A stretch of DNA of 64,000 nt from Malaya genurostris (taxonomy: Eukaryota > Arthropoda > Insecta > Diptera > Culicidae), in the NCBI RefSeq assembly GCF_030247185.1, contig NC_080572.1:158781080-158845079 (forward strand). The letters run 5' to 3'. The notes under the pieces were generated by a model, which was given only the letters and a program-made list of their open reading frames with translations, was not told the origin of the DNA and ran no database searches. The position numbers were made by a program, and so were the translations under genes. Below, one piece after another: positions 9,723 to 20,259 of the stretch (within the stretch, counting starts at the first letter, position 1; each line of letters begins with the position of its first letter).

Positions 9723-10548
9723 TTACTGTTGTCTTAAATATAAGGATTGATGTACAGTATGCAAATTAATTGGCTTTGATGAATACCGTAGATTCCGATG
9801 GAAACAGTTTACTAAGCTCCGCTGCCGGTCTTCAAGCTGCTTGTGAGTCAATTTTCCAAAGCGGTCTTTGTACTCGTCGATGACTATTTGCGTAATGTTT
9901 CTCCTGTCTGTTTTACTCAATAATTTCGTCTCTTCGTACACTTTCAGGATCCGTTGACCTCCGGCTGAATTATTCAATAAGAAAGAGGCAGTACAGTTCT
10001 CGCTTTTCATTGGACTTCGGTGGGTGCTACTAACATTCTCACTTGACTTCAAAGGTGAACTTATTGGAGGCAGGTTCTACAATGATATAAAATCATTAAA
10101 TTGTTATGAAAAAAGATGTTTTCATTATCTAGTGAACTAATGATGATACCTGTGAGATTCTCCAGGAGTTTAAACCAGATATGATTCTTGTTCGATCTGC
10201 AAGGTACGGCTCGCAAACAAGGGTTTCAATTTCTTTTCTTTGTATAACTTTGAGTAATTCGATATCCATTATCTATTTGAAAAAAAAAATACAATCTAAT
10301 GAACATATTTCACTTGAAAAAACACCATTTATACCAATGAATTTTTTAATGACATTTTTGCATACTCCTAATGAACGGAGTAATTTCACAATATCAAGAG
10401 ATTCCCAATCGATTTCTTCATAAATATCCTCTAAAGAATCACCAGGATTGAAAGACACTTGCGCAATATAATTGATTATCCCATCAGGTGACGATTGCTT
10501 CGATGTACAATCGAAGGATGAAAATATATTTTTATTCTCCTCCGACAT
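9723..10548 (-). CDS. small spliced gene with SAM-like domain, carried inside a TA-flanked inverted-repeat element
   Basis: Three exons fit: 10548-10324, 10272-10150 and 10076-9723, joined by introns of 51 and 73 nt, all phase 0, giving 233 residues. An acidic N-terminus leads to a helical SAM-like domain (LLRSLGVCKNVIKKF, then DIELLKVIQRKEIETL, and RTRIISGLNSWR). A linker and a second helical domain follow (GGQRILKVYEETKLL, RRNITQIVIDEYK). I recall a large arthropod family with this two-domain layout and many copies; its function is unknown. The first intron has a weak donor (GTTTTT), so that junction is the least sure. The gene sits wholly within the inserted element at 8842-11710, so it is probably transposon cargo rather than a resident host gene. 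Confidence 0.6.
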
Positions 10549-11119
10549 AACCTACATTCGCGAGATATAAGTTAGATATTTACTAGAACTAGACAATTTG
10601 CGTAGTATGGTAATAATTCTTAAATTGATTTATTCATTAAATTTGGATAGTTTCTTAACTATAGAAAACTAGGGACTGAACATGAATGTAATCATAAATC
10701 GATACTTATTAATCAATCGGGCACAGCTGTGTCAGTGATTATAAAAAAATGAAATTTATGAGATAAAAGCCAGAGAACCAGATGCTAAAATAATTATGGT
10801 TATATGTAGTATGAAATGGTGTATATTATTCCGGTTCGAGCAGGGAATTGGAATATATAATAAATTTGATTAGAATTCGTTTTCTCATGAAGAGAACGGC
10901 TAATGCTCGCATATAAATACCGTAGACAGTATAATGGCAATATGTTTCGTTGGCTAAATCGTGGAGTATCGAAAACAGTTTGGGAGAATGATAAATTGTC
11001 ATACTTACGGAGTAAAACTACTGTCACAGAAATATCCAAAAATAGAACTTTAATAAAATTTGAGCGCTTTCTTTTGTTTATTACTGATCCACGGATAATG
11101 GCACTTTTTTTCTCCGCAG

Positions 11120-11233
11120 CAGGGATGCCAGGTCATTTTCAGAAATCTGTGAAAATCTGTCCCATTTTTAAAATCTGTGCAGAAAGTTGAAAATCTGTGA
11201 AACACAGATTAATCTGTGAACCTGGCATCCCTG
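11120..11233. mobile_element. hAT-like MITE, 114 bp
   Basis: Terminal inverted repeats CAGGGATGCCAGGT and ACCTGGCATCCCTG; a perfect 8-bp target duplication CTCCGCAG at 11112-11119 and 11234-11241. The interior repeats AATCTGTG several times in both directions. An 8-bp duplication and CAGGG ends are typical of the hAT superfamily. Confidence 0.8.
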
Positions 11234-11711
11234 CTCCGCAGTTGAACTTATCAAGGTACACGTTAAAATTATGTTGAAGCCATTCATTCGTTATTCTAAC
11301 GAATGTTTGCACTGATCGAAAACAAATTAAATTTAGTTGATTAATTTAAATAACAAATTTGGTTGTTTCACATTGCAAAACACATCCTGTTAGAAACAAA
11401 CAAATATTTTTTTAATGTAAAGGTGAAGCTGAGTTCAATCAACTTTATTATTATTCATTGTTTTGAATTAGGTTTTGTTTACCTGCAATAAACATTCTGA
11501 TTGATCTTAACCGTATAGAATATTCGATTAATTTGCTGTTGTTGTTTATTTTTACCATAATTTTATTTTAAATTGAAACTGATATCATTGTTGTTGTTAA
11601 ATACAAAAATATTTCAAAACAATCACACTGTAGTTTTAAATAAACAGTCTTTGAGTTTAAAAATCTACTAACACTTTTGTTATTTTAAACAAGCCCAATT
11701 TTTCTGCGTGT

Positions 11712-12108
11712 AACATGCATTTGGAATCAAACCACACCCCGAGGTATTTGAAAGTCAAAACCTGTCGGATGATTCTTCCCATCATATGAAGCTGAAGCTG
11801 CGCAGGATCATGCTTTCTTGAAAAGACGACCAGCTCTGTTTTCTCCGCAGAGAATTCGATACCCAGATGAACAGCCCAAACGGACAAGTTATCTAAGGTA
11901 TCTTGGAATGGTTTTTGCAGATCAATAGCTTTGGGTCCAGTAACTGAAACCACGCCATCATCTGCCAATTGTCTTAGCGTACATGGGGTTACTAGACAGC
12001 TGTCAAAGTCATTCACGTAAAAGTTATAGAGGAGCGGACTGAGGCATGAGCCTTACGGGAGACCCATGTAGCTAATTCTGAATGTTGCTGAATCGCCATC
12101 CCGAGTAG
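11712..12108 (-). pseudogene. I-clade LINE RT fragment (upstream half of the split LINE)
   Basis: Encodes SCLSPLLYNFYVNDFDS, CTLRQLADDGVVSVTGPKA, then FSAEKTELVVFSRK and LTFKYLGVWFD, the RT palm motifs B and C (ADD) of I-clade elements. A stop interrupts the P(Q)G motif near 12055. It is in the same orientation as 8025-8840. Confidence 0.75.
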
Positions 12109-13228
12109 CAAATGTAACTTACTGAACTTTCAAGATGTTTTACAATTGATTTAGATATGTTATTTATGTTAGATATGTTTAGAAATATATATTTAAATTG
12201 GTTGTGCAACTTATCACTGTTAAGTTTCATAATACTACCGAAAAAATCACTGTAGAACAACTTTAAGTGCAACAAAGGCTAAACCGAATTGATCACGTTG
12301 CTGTAAAAAATATATTTCTGCAGAGTCCGCATTGTTTTGGCTGCCTCATGAATGTTTAGATCAGTGTGCGCAGTTTTCTTCAGTTTTATAAAAACATTGA
12401 TATAAAACTCAAAACTTGCAAAAAAATTGTGCAAGATGTTTGAATTGAACGTAAAACTGGCAGACATGAGATTATTATCATAAAAGTTGCAGGAATACAG
12501 CGTTATATACGCAATGAAAACAAAAATCAATCAGATAATTTGTATTCGGTTATCATCTCGCGAAAAAAAATAAGCAGATCTGACATCACTTTTCAAAGAT
12601 ATTGAACGAAAAGTTAGTTTCATCATAGTTACTCCCACAGTTATATATTACCGCTTGTGCAACTTGTTTTTGCAACTCCAGAACACGGACTTGCCAAAAT
12701 AATACCTACAGTGCGTATCTCAAAAGTCGGGCCCTCTAAGATAAATGACTATACTGTATTATTGTTTAATTCAACTAGAAGATTAAAACTGATAAAAAAC
12801 AAAACGCAGAGAATTTCTTTTCGAAATATTAACATGTTAATGTTTTCCGTTATTTAGATAATATATGCCATTACGTTGGGTGAACCATTTTCTATTCAAC
12901 TCGCTGTTACAATCGATGCCATATTGGAAAATATTCAAGAAAAAATCATTTCGAGATTTTTCAGGTTTAATTACACATTAGTTTAATCAAAATCGTTTGA
13001 GAATTTTAAAGAATGTTCGAATATACATATTTTAAACACTATCCCGATCATTCTCATTAAAAATAATAATATTTTCACAGAAATTTTTGTACAATTATCA
13101 AAACACGTTAATTTAAAGGCGCTTGAAAATTTCGGGCGTACGAATACATGTTTCACCTTAAAAATGCAGTTCGTTGTCGATTTTTCATTTACAAAAACAC
13201 AAAAGATTAATTCTTCAATATGTGCATT
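12109..13228. other. AT-rich intergenic sequence, nothing recognised
   Basis: Only short chance frames; no repeats with clear boundaries. Confidence 0.4.
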
Positions 13229-14226
13229 CACGCAGAAAAATTTATTTTAAATTTTATTATATTACTCTTTGAATCCAAAGAAATTTTATTTTTAATCAGC
13301 ACTTATTTTGATTTTCCTTTGGTTCAAATACATTTGATATTTACTTCAAAGCAAATTATTTTTACGGGCACAGAAAAAACTAAAATAAACATTAGATTCA
13401 AATATATTGTGCTTTGAATTCAAATATATTTCATTTCCACCTGAATTCCATTTCACTTGGAATCAAATGCAATTGTTATTTGATACGAAGTAAATGAGTT
13501 TACTTTCTAAAATCAAGTTTTCGTGCGACTGTTTGTAGATTCAATGATGGATTTTTTTTAAATTCAATGAATTGTTATTTAGTAAGAATTTTTGAATAAT
13601 TATTGTTAATTAAATTGTTATTTATTATTGAATGCATTTTGTGCACTCAGCTGAGTACGGCTGCGGTATTAACTCCTCTACTTCATTTCGCATAATAATT
13701 TCCAAAAGTTCTACTGTGAACCGTTATCTGGAATGAATACAAATGTATGTTCGCTTTACATACATAATTCATAACCTACCTATCCTATGATAGCACTCAC
13801 TATAGTATCGCACAATTCGAACGATTTCAATAGTGCAGATAGTTAAAATTCGAAAGTTATTACTTAGTCGAACGACATTTTCCGTTCGAATGATGTAACA
13901 AAATGAAATCTTAGCAAAATGTGTGTTAAATATCACAAAATCAACTAGTACCAATGTTTGATTCAATGAAAATGTTTTAGAATCAATAATCCAGCACCAT
14001 ATTTGATTCAAATACATTTAATGTACTGTAACAAACATTAGAATCAAATAAACTTTTGATTTGTTTCAATAAAATTTTGAAATTTGCCACACTAAATTTG
14101 ATTCGAAAAGATTTTTTTTGATTCAAATTTTTATTCAAAAATAGTTTTATTTGATTCAAACAATTGTTTGAAGTTGACTTAAAGACTCAATATATTAGAA
14201 TCTAATGTGTTCTATTTTTCTGCATG
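13229..14226. mobile_element. 998-bp inverted-repeat element with CACGCAGAAAAAT ends
   Basis: Ends CACGCAGAAAAAT (13229) and ATTTTTCTGCATG (14226) are inverted, and resemble the termini of the 8842-11710 element. Both subterminal regions are packed with TTTGATTCAAA-like words (for example 13262-13480 and 13950-14170). No ORF of note. Flanking bases are TT on both sides rather than a clean TA. Confidence 0.55.
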
Positions 14227-14577
14227 TTATCATTTTTCATGTGTAGATTATTTTACAAGATCCATGTTTGTGTTGAGAGCAGTTGTATTTACAATCAAAT
14301 GTGAAACTGATTTATTAGAAATTATGTTTGTTACCTCAAACGTCGTTTTATGACATCTTCTCATAAAACCTATTCCGAAAACACCCATATTGTAATGGCA
14401 TTTTAGGATTATAAATAAACCGAAGGCGCCATCTTGGAGAACCACTTCAAACATTCCGAAATCTACTCATCATACTCGTTCCAAAAATACCCATCTTCTA
14501 AGGGTTCTTAAAGAATATCAATAAACCGAAAATTGCCATCTTGAATTCCCAAAAATGCCTTACTTACTCTTACTCTT

Positions 14578-17132
14578 TCAGTCGTAGACCATGCGGGTCT
14601 CTGCTGTACACAGGAGGCGTCTCCATTCAACTCGGTTCATGGCTGTTCGCCGCCAGTCTCGGTAGCTACGAAGGGTCTGCAGGTCGTCCTCAATTTGATC
14701 GATCCATCTTGCCCGCTGCGCGCCTCTTCTTCTTATACCGGTCGGATCATTATCGAGTATCATTTTAACCGGGTTGTTCTCCGAAATTCTAACAACATGC
14801 CCGGCCCACCGTAACCGCCCAACCTTGGCCGTTTGGACGAGGGTTGGTCCTCCCAGCAACTGGTGCAGTTCATGGTTCATTTGCCTTCTCCACGTACCGT
14901 CTTCCATCCGCACTCCGCCGAAGATGGTTCGCAACACCTTCCGTTCAAAAACACCTTGTGCGCGTTGATCCTCCGCAAGCATTGTCCAGGACTCGTGACC
15001 GTAGAGGATAACCGGTCTAATCAGCATTTTGTAGATAGTTAACTTCGTACAACGGCGAATTTTGCTCGATCGAAGCGTCCTGCGCAGTCCAAAGTAAGCA
15101 CGATTTCCTGATAGTATGCGTCTCTGAATTTCTCTGCTGGTGTCATTATCGGCAGTCACCAGTGAGCCCAAGTACACGAACTCGTCGACCATTTCGATTT
15201 CATCACCACCAATCTGAACTCGTAATGGGTGGCTGACGTTATCTTCTCTCGAGCCCCTGCCCTTCATGTACTTTGTCTTTGACACATTGATGTCTAGTCC
15301 GATCCGCTTGGCCTCAGCTTTTAGTCCGATGTACGTATCTTCCATCTTCTCAAAGTTGCGTGCTATAATATCAATATCATCAGCGAAACCAAGTAACTGG
15401 ACGGACTTTCTGAAAATCGTGCCACTCGTGTCTATCCTCGCTCTTCTTATCACACCCTCCAAAGCAATGTTGAATAGCAGACACGAAAGGCCATCACCTT
15501 GCCGTAGCCCTCTGCGAGTTTCGAAGAGACTCGAGTTTATCCCCGATACTCGAACAACGCACATAACTCGATCCATCGTAGCCTTGACCAATCGTATCAG
15601 TTTGTCCGGAAATCCGTAGTCGTGCATGATTTTCCATAGCTGTTCTCGATCGATTGTGTCGTAGACTGATTTCACTAGTGCATTACCACCGTGTTTTAGT
15701 AGCTCGCTTGGTAGTTAGTCAACGCCAGCGGCCTAATTATTTTTCAACCGGCTTACCACCTCCTCCACTTCTTGGAGGTCTGGGACCGGCAGTCTATCGT
15801 CCTCCGCACGCGTTCCCAAGTTCGTTACCGCGCCGCCACTTTCGTATTCCGCCACATCGCCATTGAGGTGCTCGTCGAAATACTGCCGCCACCTCTCGAT
15901 CACCTCACAGTCGTTCGTGGGAAGATCCCCGTTGGTGTCCTTGCACATATCGGCCTGTGACACATGGCCTCTGCGCGAACGGTTCACCTTCTCGTAGAAC
16001 TTCCTTGTGTCATTAGCACGGAACAACTGTTCCATCGCGATCTCGGTCTTCCTGCGCTTTTTTTCTACGGGATACCGAGCTTAGTCTGTTCCGCGCCTGT
16101 CTGTATCGCTCCTCGTTTGCTCTCGTCCGGTGTTGCAGCTGGCTCGCCCAAGCTGCATTCTTCTCGGCCACTAACTGTTCACATTCGTCGTCGAACCAAT
16201 CGTTCCTTACGTTCGGAGCCGCCGTACCTAGTGTTGCTGATGCAGTGCTACCTATGGCAGAACGGATGTCTCTCCAGCCATCTTCAAGAGTAGCTGCACC
16301 AAGCTGCTCTTCCGTTGGTAGTGCCACTGCCAACTGCTGCGCGTAATCTTGGGCTACTCCAGCATCCCGGAGCCGCGCGACGTTCGGTTTCGACGTTGGG
16401 TAGCCACCGTCGAATGTTTTGAGCGCATGCATACAGCAACCAAGTAGTGGTCCGAATCTATATTCGCACTGTGGTAGGTGCGAACATTGTTGATGTCCGA
16501 GAAAAATTTTCCGTCGATCAAAACGTGGTCGATTTGGTTTTCGGTCTGTTGATCAGGTGATCTCCAGGTAGCTTTGTGGACATTCTTGCGGGGAAAGAAG
16601 GTGCTTCTGACTACCATTCCTCGGGAGGCCGCAAAGTTGACACACCGTTGGCCGTTGTTATTCGATGCGGCATGCAGGCTGTTCGGCCCGATTACCGGTC
16701 GGTACATTGCCGATGACAATTTTTACGTCACTGCGTGGGCAGCAGTCATAGGCTTGTTCCATCTGCACGTAGAACACTTCTTTCTCGTCATCGGGTCTCC
16801 CTTCATGTGGGCAGTGCACGTTGATGATGCTGTAATTGAAAAAACGGCCTTTAATTCTCAACTTACACATCCTAGCATTGATCGGCTGCCACCCAATCAC
16901 TCGCTGACGCATCTTGCCCAGCACTATAAAGCCAGTTCCCAGCTCGTTCGTTGTGCCACAGCTTTGGTAGAAGGTAGCCGCTCGATGACCGCTTTTCCAC
17001 ACCTTCTGTCCCATCCAACAAAGCTCCTACAGCGCTACGACGTCGAAGCTGCGAGGATTTAGTTCGTCGTATATTATTCTGTCGCAGCCTGCGAAACCTA
17101 GCGACTTGCAATTCCATGTTCCAAGTTTCCAA
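14578..17132 (-). pseudogene. RTE-like LINE, endonuclease plus reverse transcriptase, frameshifted
   Basis: On minus, 17132-16354 encodes an AP-type endonuclease of the class often labelled craniofacial development protein 2-like (GTGFIVLGKMRQRVIGW, INVHCPHEGRPDDEK, IDHVLIDGKFF, SDHYLV). 16432-15733 is the linker. 15675-14578 is RT with GLRQGDGLSCLLFNIALEG, FADDIDIIA and the C-terminal TWRRQMNHELHQL ... RRRGAQRARWIDQIEDDL. ADD is intact, but frames change several times (near 16650, 16020 and 15730). The tail GAAAGAGTAAGAGTAAGTAA after the stop looks like the short-repeat 3' end of RTE elements. Confidence 0.8.
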
Positions 17133-17590
17133 TCGTAGTCCTTATTTCGTCGCGCCTATTGTTCCGGGTCGTATTCTCTCCTGTATTATTCGTAATAAAT
17201 GTTTTACGGGCGGCTTATCAGGCCTACGCCAACCCCCTGTCTCGCCGGAGGATCATGGTGCTTGCTCTGTTTAACGTCCCAACTAGCACTAGGACGATCC
17301 CGTTGGTGGGGTTGCCACCTTGGATTTAACTGGACGGGATGCAGCATTCCATACTCAGCCGCTGGATACCAGAACAGACGCTGTTTGAAGCCGCTCCTAA
17401 CATGGAGTACAGACGCTCCGACATCCTCTAAAGAGGACCCCCTTCCCTGTCAGCATACGACCAAGGTCCCACCGGGGTTGGTTACCCGATCTTTCCTATG
17501 GTTGCTCGTACCCCAGCCGGCACCGCGGGGAGGTAGAGATAGGAGTTACTGGACAAGAGGCTAAGAACCACATTGGGGCCTGAATTGCGC
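17133..17590 (-). other. probable 5' region of the RTE-like LINE
   Basis: GC-richer block (for example CCCCAGCCGGCACCGCGG near 17510) upstream of the endonuclease. I recall similar blocks preceding mosquito RTE copies. No reliable ORF. Confidence 0.4.
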
Positions 17591-18142
17591 ATTGTCCAGT
17601 CGTTTTCTAACCAATTAACCAAAAATACCTTAAAACATCATTTTCCGGAATGTACTCTTTAAACTCGTTTCAATAATACCCATATTGTAGTAGTTACGAT
17701 GGAATATAAATGAGCTGGAAATCTTTTCATTGTATGTAAAAACCTCTTTACAAAGTAGGTTCGTAAAAAAAGTTTACGTTATTTGAGATTTATTTTGTAA
17801 AAACTTATAGAAGGTAATGTTAGAGACATAACCGCGGGATTGACGTAGGACTGCTGTCGATATAGGATCGATCACTTTAAAAATTCACATTTATTTTGGT
17901 ATATTGTTGTACTAATAAATTATCCGTTTCAAATAAAATCTCATTAGACCTTTGTAGATTGCTTTGGATTCTGAAAAGAGCCGAAGGTTACCATTTCTTC
18001 AACTTTCAAAATAGTTGACAATTATTTCCTCGAACAAAATTCCGAACAAATCGGTTGCCTCTCGTTTGGCGAACGGCATACAAAGTAAACCTACTACATG
18101 CTTGTGTGCCATTCCCTACAGCGCTAACATTCCGCATCTAGT

Positions 18143-18660
18143 CACAGACTAACAGACAGGACTCTCAAATTAAATTCTTTAATCATTCAACGGTCATTTC
18201 GAATATTCCTTTAGTTGGGACAGTACTCTCATATGTCATGATGGCGCAACGTTAGAGCAAATTCAGCAGTTAAAAGTTCTATATGGAAGCAGTTAAAAGT
18301 TCTATATGGAAGAACAGAAACCGGAACAAACGGGTCCCCAGCAAGCCGTTCTAGTTTTATTTATTCGACCAGTTCTTCTTTCAAATTTAAAATTGGTCTA
18401 CGATGCCCTTCTAATTTTTGTATATTTGAAACACGAGTAAACCACTGCTGGGGCTGCCAGTTTTTCTTGCTATAAAATCCAGATTTAAATTTTGTAACTG
18501 AAATAAATTATGCATCTGGAACTAGAACACTAGTGAACATGCCCTTACCCTACCAAAAACAATCAGTCTGTCATCTAGACTGTGTTTATTTTTTAAATTT
18601 ACCAACAGAATTGCCATTCATATAGAACTATCTGTAATGTACACTGAAAATCATTTCTAC
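18143..18660. mobile_element. truncated copy of the CACAGACTAACAGACA element, split by a 290-bp MITE
   Basis: 18143-18254 and 18545-18650 align with 27214-27420 (ATTCCTTTAGTTGGGACAGT, CTGTCATCTAGACTGTGTTT). The right terminus is missing. Confidence 0.65.
18255..18544. mobile_element. 290-bp MITE, PIF/Harbinger-like by target site
   Basis: Flanked by TTA at 18252-18254 and 18545-18547. The related copy at 27 kb has the uninterrupted site CACGTTACCCTATC with one TTA. Termini GAGCAAATTCA and (inverted) GGGCATGTTCA are imperfectly matched. It contains a 23-bp tandem duplication (TTAAAAGTTCTATATGGAAG words near 18267-18312). Confidence 0.6.
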
Positions 18661-20259
18661 CTATTTTTTTTAGGAGAAATCACTCATTGTCGAGCTCTTC
18701 TATAAGCTACTCAAAATTAGGTTGAGTCTTTTCGGTTTTTTTTTGGGTCGATAAAATGTATTTTTCTGTTACTTGCACGCAAATCACCAGCAGCTGAATG
18801 ATGTAATCGCGCGATTCATTTCTGGCTTTTAGAAGGTGGAATATTCTACGATATTGATATACCGTAAGCTGCATCATTTGCATTCGTTCCGCACAGCGAA
18901 AAGTGCACAACCTATCAAATTATTCTAAATTTGCACTAAACAGATGATTTGCAAAGAAAGTAACCTTCATAGTTCTCTAGATAACATTTAGAGCCATTAG
19001 AACGGCTGATTTTGATATCCATTGTTATCCACTATTCGTTTTCTTTTCCTTCAATGTAAACGACCAGAAGCTGGATGATGCAGTCACTTTTGTTTGAAAC
19101 GAAACTTACACTGCGAATGCCCAACAGCAGATATGCTCACAGAAGAACTAGTTGTTGTTTTTCTCCGTAAATGCTTGAGGAACGGAACCCCATATTCGTC
19201 ATTAACTGAAGCACCAGTTGAATAATGCCGGATGTAGTTACATTATCTTGACGTAGATGGAAATCTGCGCACTCGATGTGTCTCCGTCAGGGCTTCCAAT
19301 TTGAAGCAACGTATATTAACAAATGAGTTTAACCCTTGTGCTATTCACACACATTCGTATGTTAGGTAGAATTCACAGCGCAACGCAAGCTGCTTCGTTC
19401 GTTCATTAGTTTAGAAGATGTGCGCCAGCTGATGAGTATTCTTCATGAGGTTAGCATTTGATGAACGGTTCTTATATTGAAGATGCCAATGAGAAAACTA
19501 GATTCATAACTTTTAGTTCCGATCAATATTAATTGAATAAACATTGCTTTTTGTAGTTCTAGGATATACATGCAGTATATACTTACAAGAAACAAATTGA
19601 TCATTCTGAAAACGCGCTCAAATGCAAAATGTAAACTATACAATGTTTGAAATATTATTTAAAAGAGATCAAATTGGGTCTTGGAGTATAAACGTTATGT
19701 TCAAAAATGATTTCTGTAAACCTACACTAAAAAAACACCGTGAATGTTGCCTGTATGACCTTGGTTCGCATTTTGTAGAACGCCGTGAGGCAAAGCTCTT
19801 CATTCTCGTACAGTACTAACGAGAATGAACCCTTCATTTCATTGCATTGCCATGGATTGCTTAGTTCATGTGTTAACTGACATTAAGAGCACAGGAAGTT
19901 TACCAAGTAAGGGAACTGGTCTCCTCAGTAGCATATACTCTCACGCATCCAGTTTCTCTCTAATATAGGTCTCTCATTACGTTATGTCAAGCAAAGTTTT
20001 CACAGCGGGTGTTTTTTTTTTGTTTGAGGATTCACAATACAAGCCCTGGTCTCCGTTCATGGATTATCACAGACTGAAGCTAGCAAACGTGCAACAGGGT
20101 CTAGTTATAGATTCGGTTGATTTTCATGTTTTGTGTTTGGACCTATTTTTACACTATTTAAAAAATGTTTTCGTAATAACGTGGTATTATCAAAGAAATT
20201 AGAAAACATACTCAGGAAAAAATTATAAAGAAAACCATTCTGGAGTTATTCCGTGTTGT
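18661..20259. other. no gene recognised; degenerate repeated modules
   Basis: Minus-strand words ATCATTCAGCTGCTGGT (about 18780), ATCATCCAGCTTCTGGT (about 19070) and ATTATTCAACTGGTGCTT (about 19210) recur at 140-300 bp spacing. The first two encode IIQLL and the third IIQL, but frames are closed in between. Confidence 0.3.

Larger units (their letters stand above)
8842..11710. mobile_element. 2.87-kb TA-flanked inverted-terminal-repeat element carrying the SAM-like gene
   Basis: Ends are CACGCAGAGAAAAAAATTG (8842) and the inverse of CACGCAGAAAAATTGGGC (11710), flanked by TA at 8840-8841 and 11711-11712. Removing the insertion plus one TA rejoins an I-clade RT frame exactly (VWFDSKCML then GGHIRYLI), so the target-site duplication is well supported. 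The flanks of the element are AT-rich with many ATTGTTT/AACAAAT words; the middle holds the spliced gene at 9723-10548 and a hAT-like MITE. I see no DDE transposase, so it looks non-autonomous or of an unrecognised type. Confidence 0.75.
14380..17720. repeat. degenerate ~100-bp tandem repeat interrupted by the RTE-like LINE
   Basis: Units with AAATACCCAT..., ATAAATAAACCGAA and CGCCATCTTGGA occur at about 14380-14450 and 14480-14545, and resume at about 17620-17720. The LINE is bracketed by CCCAAAAATGCCTTA and ACCAAAAATACCTTA, which may be a target duplication or just two repeat units. Confidence 0.45.

Noticed and set aside
10903..11190. 95-residue plus-strand frame in the TA element
   Set aside because: It runs through the hAT-like MITE and has no recognisable domain.
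14541..17564. Plus-strand frames across the RTE region (up to 162 residues)
   Set aside because: They are shadows of the minus-strand endonuclease and RT, which carry the conserved motifs.
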